Source: Pezizomycotina sp. ARF18 (Eukaryota > Ascomycota). From it: a DNA stretch of 37,245 bases. Location: NCBI GenBank assembly GCA_002224055.1, contig AZLU01000315.1, positions 1 through 37,245 of the forward strand. Direction: 5' to 3'. A program made the position numbers and the translations under genes. The number at the start of each line of letters is the position of its first letter. Position 1 is the stretch's first letter. Below, piece after piece: positions 1-12,963 of the stretch. Under the pieces are notes generated by a model, which was not told the origin of the DNA, searched no databases, and worked only from the letters and a program-made list of their open reading frames with translations.

Positions 1-318
1 TCATCTCTTATAGCTAATCCGGAAGGAGAGATAAATAGCCTATATACTAAAGTATTTATATTTAATGACAATATTATATACTTTAGGTATTAAAAAAAAA
101 AATAGGAATAAAACAAGTCTCTGAGATACTTCAATACCTACTTTGCATCATTGACGGATAAAAATGAAAGCAGAATAAGGAAGGGGGTACAAAGAGGATA
201 GAATTTTATAGAGAGAGAGATAGGATAGACTCCAGGACGATAGGGACAGAACGAAGACTAACAGGAACCGTAATCTAGACGATTGAACATCGGGTGTTTA
301 TCCTACCTTTCGCTTCAA

Positions 319-350
<32 letters not shown>

Positions 351-443
351 CTTACCTTGATTTTCCCTTTTATCCCCTCATCATCATCCTTCTCTCTTTC
401 TTTTCTTTTCAATCCGTTCAAACCATTCGAAAGTACAACAAAG
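1..443. other. Spacer upstream of the Bqt4-like gene
   Basis: AT-rich non-coding sequence with no recognisable gene. It carries short A runs, a GAGA stretch near 211-222 and a 28-nt T run at 323-350 followed by a pyrimidine-rich stretch. This fits a promoter or 5' leader for the gene starting at 444. The apparent open frame through the T run encodes mostly phenylalanine and is not credible as protein. Confidence 0.6.
323..350. repeat. Poly(T) tract, 28 nt
   Basis: Uninterrupted run of 28 T about 95 nt upstream of the proposed Bqt4-like start codon, inside a longer pyrimidine-rich stretch. It is one of at least 15 A/T homopolymers of 20 nt or more in the window. Confidence 0.95.
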
Positions 444-2244
444 ATGTCCATCAAGCGAAAGCTTCCTTCCCATTCGAACCCTCCTGGCGGAGATATCCTT
501 CCTGAGTAAAGTTAAAACCTATTCCATGTGATAAAAGTGTATACATTTCTCTCCCTCATTTCCCCCCCCTTCTTTTCTCCCTGGTTCGGTTGCCCTCCAT
601 TGGCACGGACTGGTCATCGTGCGAATTTGTTCCACAGCGTCACTGTGCCGATCTAAATACGAGGAATGGGCCAACATGATGTCGAAATTGACAAAATCAT
701 GTTCGATATCTAATGCACTGCGATTGAATATTCGGTGCCATCGCCTTCTCTGACATGGCCTCATCGGTGTTGCGCTTTGCCCTCTTTTTTTTTTTTTTTC
801 TTCTGGACTCGCGCTGTGCGTATAGTTTAATTTAAATATATATTCTAACCGTATCCAATCCCAACTCCAGTCGATGAACTCGTCGATATGCGCCGCCTCG
901 GACAGACAAGCTTTACAACAGCAAAGCGGGCGCGGACAAACCCGCACTTCTTTTCTCTACGTCCACCTTCGAGCGCCCTGCCGACCAGTATCAATCCTGA
1001 AATATTCGGCAGCGGATCCGGTTCCAAACCGGAGGCTTATTTTCTCATGCGACGCAGCAAAGACGGATTCGTCAGCGCAACTGAATGTACGTCAATACCT
1101 CATATATGTTTCAAATACCTTTTTTTTTTTTTTCTTTTCTAACTTCACCTCTAGGTTCAAGGCTTCATTTCCAATGGCATCTAAAGCGGAAGAAGAGTTA
1201 GAGAGGCGCTATGTGAAGGCGAATTATCATACCCTCGCAGGAGGAGACCGCGGGGAATTTGTGGATTCACCCGAAGACGGTACGGTCTTCAACAAAATTT
1301 TTTGTACATTCTATCCGCTAACCCCATATTCTAGCTGTATCTCTTTCGTCGGATTACAATGCCGGCTGGATCGAAGCGCTCGCGATAACAAAAGCGTTCT
1401 GTCTGATTCGAGGAGCCGTGCCGTAACACCGCCTCCTCCATACAAAGCGGCCAATGACACACCTCCCACGGAATCGCCTGTCCAGAATGCGACCGCCGCG
1501 TTGCGCTCGAGCAGCCGTAGTACACGCTCAGCCTCACCTATAAAGAAGCGGAAATCGGGGCGTCCATCGAAGCATCACAAGGAGCTTCGTCTCTCAAGCG
1601 GGAAGCCAATGTTGAGAAATCGGAACCCGCAGAAGAAGAGGTAGATAAAAAGCCAACGAAGAAGGAAGACGAAAACAGCCGAAGGCGAGGACACCAATGA
1701 AGAACAGGCTGAGGCTGCTGCTCCTGCTATCCTCTGCCAGCGAGGATCACGGCTTCACCGTCGAAGTAGAAAAGACGACGGAGACCAACGGCGATATCAA
1801 AGTGAATCGACCCACGTCAGGTCGAAGTCGCAGCGTCAGAGCATCCCGTGAGCCTTGAGTCGCCGGAGGAAATGATCCGCCAAGGCCAAGGAGATGGTCG
1901 CCAGAAGCTATGAAGGCGGAAGAGAAATGCTGCCGAACAACCAAGTCGTCTAGAGCGAAAGGTGGAAGACAATGGCAGCAACCCAAACCGAGGAAGGCGA
2001 AGTGGCCGAAGACAGCGGGTGCTGTTGCGACGCCAGACGATGAAAGTCTACGGGCCTAAACGGCCAAGTGCTCGAAGGAGCGCGCTCACGCAAAAGTTCC
2101 GCAAGGGGCTATAATAAGGACTTGGCGGCAACTCTCGCCATCGGGTATGGAATCCCCCTATGTTGTGTTATTTTTGATATAATTGGTATCTTCTAACAGC
2201 CTCTGAACAGAGTAACCAGCGTAGCAATTCCATACCTGCTATGA
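444..2244 (+). CDS. Bqt4-like APSES/KilA-N protein, telomere-nuclear envelope tether
   Basis: Bqt4-family proteins sit at the inner nuclear membrane and tether telomeres. Visible in separate frames are RRLGQTSF, YVHLRAP, PEAYFLMRRSKDGFVSAT and FKASFPMASKAEEE, the APSES/KilA-N-like fold. These are followed by DYNAGWIEALAITKAF, a basic/acidic linker with VEKTTETNGD, and a short hydrophobic tail ending SVAIPYLL before a stop at 2242-2244. Introns: about 506-867, 1087-1154 (T-rich), 1280-1334 (clean GT-AG, EDAVSLSS across the join) and one near 2151-2210. The conserved SATGMFK join needs one extra G just before the 1087 donor, so a base is missing there, and the basic tail shows further shifts. 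Exon 1 and the ATG at 444 are the least certain parts. Family assignment rests on motif similarity; another APSES protein is less likely because of the C-terminal membrane tail. Confidence 0.82.
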
Positions 2245-3711
2245 GCCGTTTCTAATGTGTTCTTCTACGTACCCTCTACTCTGACCTCTCCCTTCATCTC
2301 CATCTCCCTCGTCGTTTCTAAAACGAACATCTGTTTGTCAGAATTGCAGAGTCAACCTATAATTTTTATTTTCTTCATTATCCTTCATTCCTCCTCTTCT
2401 CTGATCCTTTTTTGGGTTTAATTTTCCTCCATTAATATGTTTTCGTTCAACAATAATGTTCTTCATCCTTGAAAATATTCACATTACTTTTTTACTTCTA
2501 ACTCTATAACCTAGAACAATCACGTTTCTTCGCTGTAATGGTACGCTTCTTTTGTTCTTTTTGTTTGTTTAACGCGCACGATTATTATGTACTATGTCTT
2601 TTCTTTGTTGCAAAACTTGGCCCGTTTCTTCCTTTCTTTTCTGTCTTCGTTTTTCTCCCCAAATATGTTAGTCTGGGCCGTACTTTGAAACGTTTCTCCG
2701 TAATTTTGCTTTCTTCTCTCTTTTCTTATGGCCTGATTTGATTACCTTCTGATACCTTCGCTTCCATGAATATAATATATATATATTATATATATTATAC
2801 ATACGTATAATTTCTATTCACCGAGGCTGTGAGTTTCTGCAGCGCGAGTATCCTCTCCTGCCCACCTCTTATACAACTGCATCTCAAACTTTCATCATCT
2901 ATGCACCTATTTCCAGCCGAATTTCAAAAAGGCATTAGCTTAACATATAAAGGGAATTACCTTCTTTCTTTTCATAGTCACGATCGTGACTCGTCTGGGC
3001 GGTTTTCTTAAATCATAAATACTCCAGTATTCCTATATCTTAAGGTTTTATATCCTTGTTCGACCCGGAACTGTTATTAGGTCATCGGAAGTGTTTTTTA
3101 TACCTATATATTTTTTTCCTCTTATAAATTAAAAAAACCCACAACAATTAACGCATGAAAGAAAAATTTTCCAACGAAACTCTCCAATTTGTATAAAAGA
3201 GAAAAGAGAGAAAAAAGAGCATAAATTTTCCAGTCACAAAGAAAGTCATAGGAAACACATCGTCAGATCATTTCCAGTACAGACGCAACTGCTTTTTTTT
3301 TTTTTCTGCTCCAAATTTCCAAAGAAATGAATAAGAATTTACGAGCAGAATCAAGAGATATCATTATTTTGGTAGGTTAAGTCACTGGAGCCTTTTTACC
3401 TTACATTTCCTACATTTTTTTTATAACCCTTCGTTTTCCTAATCAAAGAAAGAAAGATAACTATATATATATATATATATATATTTATATGTGTGTTCAA
3501 ATGATTAACACCGCGTAATAAAATTCAATCTGTCAATCCCCTGAAAGAAATTATATTCAAATGTTGATAAGATTCCGCAAAAACAAACTATATGATACGA
3601 ACCTATTATAGAAATATGTATATTTCTACTACTTCATTCTTCATCAGTTCTTAGGTAGTCACCTGTCGCTAACATTATCATTTCTTACGGTGACCAAAGG
3701 AGACTCACAGC
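2245..3711. other. Spacer with AT-rich microsatellites
   Basis: About 1.5 kb between the Bqt4-like gene and SEN34, which point the same way. It holds the 3' region of the first and the promoter of the second. T-rich sequence dominates to about 2750, then AT repeats (about 2769-2800), a T run near 3293-3305 and a TA microsatellite at 3462-3484. Open frames here are short, T-rich and match nothing I recognise. Confidence 0.6.
3462..3484. repeat. (TA)n microsatellite
   Basis: About 11 TA dinucleotides in the SEN34 upstream spacer. Confidence 0.9.
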
Positions 3712-4768
3712 ATGAATACTGAGCCAGCGAGGTCCGCGGCGATGTTCCGGAGCCTGGTGCCGTTGAAGCAAATGAGAACCACACCATTTCTATAAACCGC
3801 GTCAATGGCCGGTTCTTGCTGTACGATGTTGATAGTAAGTTGTACTCCCCTTCACTTCATTTTTTTTTTCCCTCCCTACGTTTTAGCTGACAAAAATTCC
3901 ACAGCTATAATGCAGTCCGCAGCAAATGGCACATGTGCGGCTGCCTTTTTGGAACGCTGCCGCAGATCCCGCAGCAGAACGTCTTCCTCGGATTGCCGCT
4001 GGAGCTGATGGACGAGGAAGTCGCCCTCCTGTTAGAGAAAGCGCGGCTACCTTGGTCGACGACGAAGCATCCCACGAGAGATCGCTCAAGACGCTGGTGG
4101 AGGCGGATAAGGACCGTTACTTGGCTCGACTCCGAGAGGACAGGATAAGTCATCGACGCGACCCTCCGCGCCGTGGAATCGAAGCGGAAGAAGTTTATTG
4201 AGGAATCGGCGGCCGCATCTTCGGAAGCAGCCAAAAAAAACGCCACAGATCCGGCACCAGCCGAAGAAAGTAGCGGCGGCGGCCTGTTTGATCCCGAGAC
4301 AAAAGCTCCGACTCCACCGAAGCCCAAAAAAGTGACTGCCGTTGAACCGCACTCTCTCGACTCCAGCTTCAGACTCAACGTCGACGGGATACGCGCCCAT
4401 CTCCGCGCCACTGCCGATTTGCTCAGCACCACCGGTGCGTCGACAAGATTTGTGCTGTACAGGCACATGCATTCCAAGGATATTTCTGTCCCCCGGTCTG
4501 CGCTTCGGGTGTCAATTCCTCGCTTACCCGGGGGATCCCTGCGCTTTCATTCGCATTTCCTCGCCAACAGCCTCTCGTGGGACGAAGAACTCTCCGTGAT
4601 GGACCTCGTCGGTGGTGGCAGATTGGGGACCGGAGTCAAGAAGGCCTGGTGATCGGTGGGCTAAAACTAATAGCGCTGAAGGCGGTGAAAGCGGTGATGA
4701 TGTGTCAGTGTTTTAGCGTCGAATGGTCTGCATTCGGGGTAGCACCGATATATATATATTGGAAATAA
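3712..4768 (+). CDS. SEN34: tRNA-splicing endonuclease subunit Sen34 (frameshifted)
   Basis: Catalytic subunit of the nuclear tRNA-splicing endonuclease; in the family it cleaves the 3' splice site of pre-tRNA introns. The N-terminal domain reads RVNGRFLLYDVD, then an intron at 3835-3886 (GTAAGT...TTTTAG), then MCGCLFGTLPQIPQQNVFLG and LVDDEASHE. After an Ala/Lys-rich linker comes the nuclease fold: SPGLRFGCQFLAYPGDP, RFHSHFLANSLSWDEE and GGGRLGTGVKKAW. The Tyr of YPGD, the second His of RFHSH and the Lys of GVKK match the catalytic Tyr-His-Lys triad. These motifs lie in three frames, so there are single-base breaks near 4040, 4160, 4478-4488 and 4535. The start at 3712 is the first ATG of the N-terminal extension. 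The end is taken at the first stop after EWSAFG, where the frame is uncertain. Confidence 0.92.
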
Positions 4769-4969
4769 CAGAATTTTAGACGCTATGGGTTTAACTAATC
4801 TATATTCTCTTACTAATATATTGCCTATACCCGGGTCTATGCCAAATGTTCTATGAACACCAAAAACTGACGAAGTCTTTGCGGCTGTAAAATTAAGTAC
4901 AAAAAATTAAAAAGGAACAGAAAGAATTAAGTATAATTAGAAAATTAGAAATAAAGATTGATGTCTTTT

Positions 4970-6398
<1,429 letters not shown>

Positions 6399-6483
6399 GC
6401 TGGAATGCACAAAGTAAATGAAATCTTTTCGAATAATTGATATTGTATGTTTGGTGCTGCGCCGGATGGCAATGAAATTACTG

Positions 6484-6519
<36 letters not shown>

Positions 6520-6520
6520 A
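6484..6520. repeat. T16/A21 inverted homopolymer
   Basis: 16 T followed directly by 21 A, a perfect self-complementary junction able to cruciform or fold back, 86 nt upstream of the epimerase start codon. Confidence 0.93.
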
Positions 6521-6776
6521 GGAGCGATGAACGATGAGAAAAAAAGATTTTATAACTGTGAAGAGTCCAGTTACTTCTGACAAAGTTCGTGAATAAAAGT
6601 GAAGAAAAAGCTTGAGCTAAAACCTCAGATGAGTTATTTTCAAAAAAAAAAATTTCGGTCGTTGAGGGGTTACTTCCTCCTCCTTATATACATGCCTTCA
6701 TAGGAGATTGAATTGGCAAAAAGCCTCCTTCTTTCTCTTTCCTTTCCTTCATTTTATTTATTTTATTATAATATTG

Positions 6777-6832
6777 ATATATGTATATATGTATATATGT
6801 ATATATGTATATATGTATATATGTATATGTAT
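6777..6832. repeat. (ATATGT)n microsatellite
   Basis: Eight to nine near-perfect copies of a 6-8 nt TATATG unit in the divergent spacer between the epimerase and PMP3-like genes. Confidence 0.9.
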
Positions 6833-7553
6833 TCTTTGTAATTCTTTGCCCTGAAATATTCCGAGCGGCAAGCCTGCATCAGACCCTGATTTGCGACCCA
6901 GTCAAAGCTACCCGAAGGAACTTATGCAGCAGGAGAGATAATATCACAGTTCGGAGAAAAGGAAAAAAAAAAAAAAATGATAAGTCAACCAGTATTGGAC
7001 ATGAATGTGAAATAGTATGTATAAGTAGTATATGTACATTACTATTAAAGTATCGTAAGGATTCAGGACGATAGTTATTCTGCAATGAAAAAATCCGCAA
7101 AAAGCCACCGAATATACGTCCTTATACTTAGACGAGCACACAAAATTGTTATTTCGTTGCTACCCTGCTTACTTATTGGTTAGTTTTTACGCCGTCTGTG
7201 TTTAAGCTGTGTACCTTTGGTTCTTCGTGACGATAAGGAGTTTTCATATGGAAAGAAAATCATAAAAAGCTAGCGCCTTGCTTTTTTGAGTTGGTGGAAC
7301 CATACGGGTAAAATATATATATAAGAGAGAAAGAGAGAGAGAAGGAAATTGTATAAAAAAAAAAGAGAATTGATTTAAAAAAAAAAATTTTTTTTTGGGG
7401 AAATCCCGAAGACCCCAGACTCGGAAGGTCTTACCCCCTTGGTGGTGTCATAGCGCACGCTCTGAAGCGCTTACGTACTACTTGGAACATCCCACCTTCG
7501 CCATCTCGAAAAAAAAAAGTTGAGACTCTCTATCAGTTAACCCATCTCATCCT

Positions 7554-7582
7554 CTTTCTTTCTTTCTTTCTTTCTTTCTTTC
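7554..7582. repeat. (CTTT)n microsatellite
   Basis: About seven CTTT units about 290 nt upstream of the PMP3-like start. CT-rich tracts are common near transcription starts in filamentous ascomycetes. Confidence 0.88.
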
Positions 7583-7873
7583 CTTTCCTTTTCTCAATAT
7601 TTCCCTTTCGTTTCATCATTTCTTATCATCGAAGCAGACAAGTCCTCTGGTCGCCTTTCTATCCATCACCGCTGGCCAATCACCTTACGGAAAGTTACAG
7701 ATCCACCCTCTTCTTTAAGTAAGAAAGCCTCTCCCTTGAAACAAACTCGAACCTCTTCCTCCGCTATCTACTTTTGCTGCGTGTCTGTCGTAGGAGGTTA
7801 CGAAAAATACTAACAAAGTCTAAAGAACGGAGCACTTCACTGAAAAACATAAAATAACTGCATCCCATTCGCC

Positions 7874-8509
7874 ATGTGTTGTGCCTCAGATCAGATTTCC
7901 TTCTCGCCGTCCTAGCGTTGATATTTCCTCCGATAGCCGTCTGGGTGAAGAGGGGTGTTTGCTCTGCGGATTCCGTCTCAACATCGCCCTTTGCTTCTTA
8001 GGATACGTAAGTATAAACCGAAATACCTGCGTCTACCACTTTGTTTGACTTTTTTTTTTTCGACCTTCAACATTTTACTAATATGTCAAAATGATAGCTT
8101 CCCGGCCTGATACCGCGTGGTACATCATATCTTCCTACCCAGACCCTGCGGCCGAGGGATACGAAGACATCGAAGGAGGAGGTAGGGTATTACTATGCAG
8201 CAGTTATACCCGCAACAGCAGCATCCGCATCAACAACAGCCCCGTCCGCATCAAGCTCCCAAGTCACAGGGCCCACCACCTGCACCGCAACAGCAGCAGC
8301 AGCAGCAGCAGTACGGTACAGTCGGCAGCCCGCCAGCGCAAGTGCCTCACCAGGAAAACGCTGCGACATCGGCAAACGACTCCTCCAACAGCACCACGCT
8401 GCACAACTTTCAAACGGTGGGAGGGAAGCTCGTCGCAAGAGCAGCAGCAACCCCCAAGCTTACAGCGACGTGGTGAAGGGAGATTTTCAAGGTTCAGTCG
8501 AGAGATTAG
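7874..8509 (+). CDS. Pmp3/RCI2-family membrane proteolipid with long Gln/Pro-rich tail
   Basis: Small plasma-membrane proteolipid family that affects membrane potential and salt or cation tolerance. Exon 1 (7874-8006) encodes MCCASDQI, then FLLAVLALIFPPIAVWVKRG and VCSADS; the intron is 8007-8097. Exon 2 resumes LPGLI then AWYIISSYPDP. Together they give the two hydrophobic hairpin segments typical of the family. Unlike the about 55-residue yeast Pmp3, it continues into a roughly 110-residue Gln/Pro-rich tail with eight consecutive Gln (about 8288-8311), ending near QQQPPAYSDVVKGD and VQSRD before the TAG at 8507-8509. Long tails ending in a VKGD-like motif are known in filamentous ascomycete members. 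Frame breaks: about 7892, 7979, 8122, 8185, around 8420, 8455 (an extra A) and 8488. CAG repeats make the exact tail frame uncertain. Confidence 0.88.
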
Positions 8510-8655
8510 CTGAATGGATTTTCTGCTCGAGGTCGAAACGGTCATAACAATGTGTTATTTCCTTTTTTTCCTCTCCAAGAGGATTGTGTGAAGATATGAA
8601 ATATTATAGCTTACCAGTTTTTTTACTTTCTGCGGTTCTCTTTCTTTCTCTTGAT

Positions 8656-8697
<42 letters not shown>

Positions 8698-9137
8698 GGT
8701 CTAAGATATATAAGTGAGCAGCGCCGACATGATAGTTTCACATTAGAAATGGAATAGGTAATGGAGGATATGCAGGATTCAATACGTTCAGTCGTTCTTC
8801 CTATTCTTTTTCTTGTTTCTTTTTCCTTTCTTTCCTCTGCATTTCCTTGAACCTTTTTTTTTTCTTTCCTTTTTACACATGGAACACCATGTCATTCGAT
8901 GGAGTTTTGTCATTTTTTTAATTTCCCATAACCCTTGGGAAATATTATTAGCAGGCGACAGGTTTTGAAACCAGACGTTGATTAGTATCGCCTATAAAAA
9001 AAGAGAGAACTAAAACGCCCAGTGAAAATGCGATGTAAACGAATATTGTCAACTCCCGTGCCGTGATTTTTTGATCTAAGTGATTGCAACCCATGCTTAA
9101 TGTTTTTATTGTCAATTGCCCCTCCCTTTTTTTATTG
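8510..9137. other. Convergent 3' spacer, PMP3-like and Hikeshi
   Basis: Shared 3' untranslated space of two converging genes. It is T-rich and holds a 35-nt T run at 8658-8692 and T/C-rich sequence to about 8870. A minus-strand open frame at 8948-9178 overlaps the Hikeshi 3' end in another frame and is not supported. Confidence 0.6.
8658..8692. repeat. Poly(T) tract, 35 nt
   Basis: The longest homopolymer in the window, about 150 nt downstream of the PMP3-like stop codon. Confidence 0.95.
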
Positions 9138-9944
9138 TCACGAATCTTCCCTGTCAAGGAAGCCGGGGTCGAATTCAATCTTCTTCTGAAACTTATTCCA
9201 CCACTCCTGGAACGCCTTCATGGGACAAACTTCGTGGCCCGGCGGGCCCTGGCTGAACGAGCTGAGGTAATTGGAAAGCGTTCTCTATGATCTTCTGGCG
9301 TGCGTTAGGGTCTTGTGCTTCGCGGGTTCCGCCGAAGACTGCTTGTCCTGCTGCAGCGTCGCCAGCTGCGCCTGGACCTGCGCGAGCGGCTCTATCGATA
9401 TCCCGAGCTGCACCGCAACCCCGCCGGATATCGCCGCAGCGTCCTCGGTCATCGCATCCGCGTCGAACCCGGTGCGGAGTGGTTTCTTTTATGCGGAATA
9501 TAGCGCTCTGCTTCTTGCATGGACAGCCCGCCGAGGAGTTGGGAATTCCCTCCCCGGCCATTGAGGTAGACCGTCGCGGCGTGACCTTCGGGAGAATGGT
9601 GTCAGGGAGCAGGAGATGACGATGTGGTTTATGGATTCGGCGCCGGGAGGACGAAGACGAACTGCGAAGGGGATATGGCCTGCAGGTTTGTCTGGACTGT
9701 CCAGAAAGATGACCAACGGTCACGTGTGTAAGTTAATTTACTATTTCAGAGTAAAAGGGAACTACGGAAAGAATACGAGGTCTAATGTAAGAACAGTGGG
9801 CTAGCTTCTGCGCAGTGGTGATTTTTAGGGAAATCACATCGCAATGGTTATATTATTGTGCTTTAGAACAAAGGAGGAAATAACGTCAAAGAAACAGGAA
9901 CACACGTACTTACCTGGACGGCCGCTACAAATACAGCCAAACAT
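9138..9944 (-). CDS. Hikeshi/Opi10-like Hsp70 nuclear import factor
   Basis: Hikeshi carries Hsp70 into the nucleus during heat stress through FG-nucleoporins; fungal members are called Opi10-like. Exon 1 (9914-9944, 31 nt) encodes MFGCICSGRP. The intron is 9696-9913 (GTAAGT...ACAG), and exon 2 (9138-9695) opens VQTNLQAISPSQFVFVLP. Then come GAESINHIVIS, LLPDTILPEGHAATVYLNG, KQSAIFRIK, a low-complexity Ala-rich linker, QLGISIEPLAQVQAQLATLQ, DPNARQKIIENAF and KAFQEWWNKFQKKIEFDPGF before TGA at 9138-9140. Order and length (about 195 aa) match the family. The pieces lie in all three minus frames, so several single-base breaks occur between about 9200 and 9660. The MFGC start is diagnostic for the family. 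Confidence 0.92.
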
Positions 9945-10703
9945 TTTTTTTAATGGCTCAGGGGACGTAGCAAGAGAGGTTTATATGGATTGAATCGTAG
10001 CAAAGTACATTTTTTTCTTGTAATTAAGACAAGTTCGTGAAGCTCTACTTAAGGATCAAGTATCGATGCAAAATTAAAGCTGGTGGAATTAAAGGGAATA
10101 TTATTTTAGTGGGGCATCCTATCGGTTGTATACCTGTAGATATATATCTAGCACGGCTACTAACAAGTAGCTAAACCCACCTTGCAGGTAGCTCCCATTC
10201 ACTAATTTTCTTACAAGTATATATATAGATTGAAGTTAGGCACGGAAACGATGCAACTCCGAAATGATAAGAAAAATTTTCGTATGATATAGCCGCCACA
10301 TCAAAGCGATAATAAAATTTTTCATGGGATATTTATTCATTCATATTTCTAGCAATAGCGCGATTGTTCGCGGCGCTTTATTCTTTACTTGTATATATAT
10401 ACTTCCTAGAGAGAGAGAGACATAAAAGCTGCAAGATCAAAATGTCGCATGAAGCTAAACTGAGCTAAAAAGATGTTCCGCTTTGTTAAAACGACAGTGG
10501 ACGAAACTGAAAAAAAAAAAAAAAAAATACTTACTCCATTTTATCACAGACAAGCAGAGAGAGCAATCATGTATTCTATAGACAAAGGATTGAAAAAAAA
10601 AAAAAAAGTGAAACGAAACGCTGCGATAGAAATTCAACCCATAGGACCTGTCCTCGGCATTGGACTTTTGACTCTTCGACCAGCGGTCGCCCCACGTAAA
10701 GGA
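9945..10703. other. Spacer between Hikeshi promoter and YND1 3' end
   Basis: Both flanking genes are on the minus strand, so this holds the Hikeshi promoter and YND1 3' sequence. It is AT-rich with short A runs at about 10511-10526 and 10593-10606. A top-strand lysine-rich frame at 10473-10919 comes from these A runs and from YND1 antisense. The left YND1 limit is uncertain, so part of 10640-10703 may still be coding. Confidence 0.5.
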
Positions 10704-12909
10704 CTAACATCTCGGCTTCTCGACACCGAATGTCCTGGCCCGACGCTCAGTGGGAGAAAACTCTTCATCCTCCTCGAACTCCAGGCCGACTTCCAGCGTC
10801 ACTTACGTCATCGTCGTCAAAGTCACCCAGCTCGAACGCATTCGGACTTAAAAGTCCACCGGCGCTTGCTTCCAGGTCCCCGTCATCGTAAACCGCTCGT
10901 ATGCGACGCCGCCGGATGATCCTATTACTTTTCTCTTGCCTCTAGCGTCACAAAAGCACGGCAAAAGGCTTAAGACCCGCCTGTATAACCTAGAACGACG
11001 GTCTCTTCCCAGCAGAAGGTACATGCAAGGCCGAAAATGAAAATATCAAGAGGAGACCAGGAATCCGACGGGACGTGCTGCTATTCCCCAGAAGGGAGGA
11101 GACCCGGCTACTATCGTCCTCAGCGGCGGAACTGACGGTTGTGGGTTGGGGAAGGCACCGGCCTGCCGTCGGCGTCGCCTTCTTCGGTTCGTCGCTCAGC
11201 TTCACTTTGGAAGTACGCTTGCGTACTCAAAATCGATAGGTGTCTTCCCTTGTTCCGTAGCGGCCGAATTCGTACCGAAGCCACAGGCAGGTGGGACCGG
11301 GGTGGCCCTTTGCCGGCGGCACCATCGACGAAGCGTACATGACCATCTTGCCAAGGGTCCAGGACACCTCCGTGTCTTCTATCTTATCGACAGCCTGAAA
11401 GGGTTCGAGGAAGCCCTTGGATTTGACACCATCGATGAGCTTTTCGGTCGTATTTGAGCCGCCAGCCGTGGTCTCCAGCCCGAGCCTGGGGATTCCTATA
11501 CCGGAATGTAATATATTCATTATCCAGCTGGCTTTGAAGCAAACCTTTAGCGCGCATCGGAGTCACTTTCTTCCCAAACGCGCTTTTAGAAACGGAGGCT
11601 TCGACGGAAGACCAATCCTTGGAACAAAAATCTCGCACTCTTTTCGAATACGTCGCCAGGTCGTAAGCCTTTACGCTATGGTTCTCTTCGAAAATCTCGT
11701 GAGTCGTGTGCCAGTACTCGGAAACGCCGAGGAAATGGTTTACGTCGAAGTCAATCTTGGGAACCGGTCGTTTTCCAGCAGGCAAGCGTCCGTTTCGCAC
11801 GTTGTGTTCGTCGACAGCAGAGAGTGAACCTGCAGCTGGCATTCTTCAAACTTGCCGGTCCCTAGAAGGTGCGGCGATGATTTCGACTTTTCGTCCACCA
11901 GCTCCCCGTTCAGAGACGTTTTTACCCCTTTGTGGAGACACGGGTCTGGCAACTCCGCCACGCCGGGGCCCCCTGAAGCCTCTACGAGGTTAGTGACGTA
12001 TCGCGTCCGAGCTTGGTTCGCTCCGATCCCAGCCATGTTTTCACAAACACCTTATACTCCAGGACCTTGCCGCTGAGTTTCCTCAGCCGGAGGAACTTCA
12101 AGTCGTCTACGTGCCTGCTCGTTTCTGTGTAGTTGGGTGCAAACGCAATTTGCGCGCTGGCACCGCCCATGTCCAGAAAACCATACGTGTGGTGCCCTTT
12201 GCCGTGGTGGTGTTCGGCGCTCCTGTCAAACGACCCCAAAAGGTAATTTGTTGCGATCCAGCCGTATAATCCTTCCGTCTCGCCAGGTATCGCTTGGATA
12301 TGTAGCGCACAATCTGGCAGAAAGAACTTCGTACTGTGCGAAGCGTAATCACACACTTCCTTTAGCAAAGCCTTCCTTTTGAGCTCGGGTAGAAGCCTGA
12401 CACCGGCCGTAGCGAGGAGGAATATCGGAGTGCTATCGACTGCGTCGGAGGAATTACGCCTAGCGCATGGTCGAATAAAGGCTTGAGGTGTTCTTTACCG
12501 ACGTCGTCCAACTTGTCCGCAAAACTAGAATGCCTTACTCAGCGGGTAAGTAAATATATACGAGGAGCTCAAAAGAGAGATTAAGAAAGAAAAAAAAAAG
12601 CTTGAAAGTCGCGGTCGCCTACCAGGGTGAATTTTCTTTATCCATTTTTTCTTCGTTTTAATCTCTGGCAAACGGTCTAAATCTTTCTCAAATCCTTTTT
12701 GTCGCTCGTAATCAGGTCATGCCATCTGTAAATGTATATACGGGTCCCCTATCAGATATTTTAAAAAAAAAAAAATGAGAAGTAAATAAGAATTAATAAA
12801 TGCGTTTTATGACAAGAACTGCAGATAAGGCTGGTGAGGAATTACAGAAGAGCCAGCGTCTAGTATGCATCCGTATCGCCCTGTTCAATCGCATTACTTT
12901 AGCTCTCAT
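10704..12909 (-). CDS. Golgi apyrase Ynd1-like (GDA1/CD39 family)
   Basis: Hydrolyses nucleoside di- and triphosphates in the Golgi lumen, removing GDP/UDP released by glycosyltransferases. Exon 1 (12846 to the ATG at 12909 or 12894) gives RYGCILDAGSS. Intron 12749-12845 splits apyrase region 1, and joining gives DAGSSGTRIYIYRWHD. Exon 2 is 12623-12748. After the intron at 12534-12622 come SSFADKLDDVGKEHL, STPIFLLATAG, IPGETEGLYGWIATNYLLG, YGFLDMGGASAQIAF (apyrase region 4) and LEYKVFVKTWLG. Then SEYWHTTHEIFEENHS and a C-terminal region with a hydrophobic span (about 11045-11075) followed by a basic and acidic cytosolic tail (RRRIRAVYDDGDLE, SPNAFELGDFDDDD). Frames shift repeatedly. The stop is uncertain: 10704 is a stop after EKPRC, but another frame stays open to about 10640. 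Confidence 0.92.
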
Positions 12910-12963
12910 GATCGCACTAAGATAAAATGGAGAAGGGAAAAAAGAAAAAAGAAAAAAAAAAGA

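Larger units (their letters stand above)
6399..7873. other. Divergent spacer, epimerase and PMP3-like gene
   Basis: About 1.5 kb holding both promoters. It contains a T16/A21 junction (6484-6520), an ATATGT microsatellite (6777-6832), short A runs, a GA-rich patch near 7325-7344 and a TTTC repeat (7554-7582) in the probable PMP3-like leader. No open frame here resembles a protein I know. Confidence 0.6.

Noticed and set aside
294-509. Open frame running from the T28 run into the Bqt4-like first exon
   Set aside because: Its upstream part is mostly Phe from the homopolymer and lacks an ATG start; I start the gene at the ATG at 444.
10473-10919. Plus-strand lysine-rich frame
   Set aside because: The Lys runs come from A runs, and the rest is antisense to the YND1 C-terminal region.
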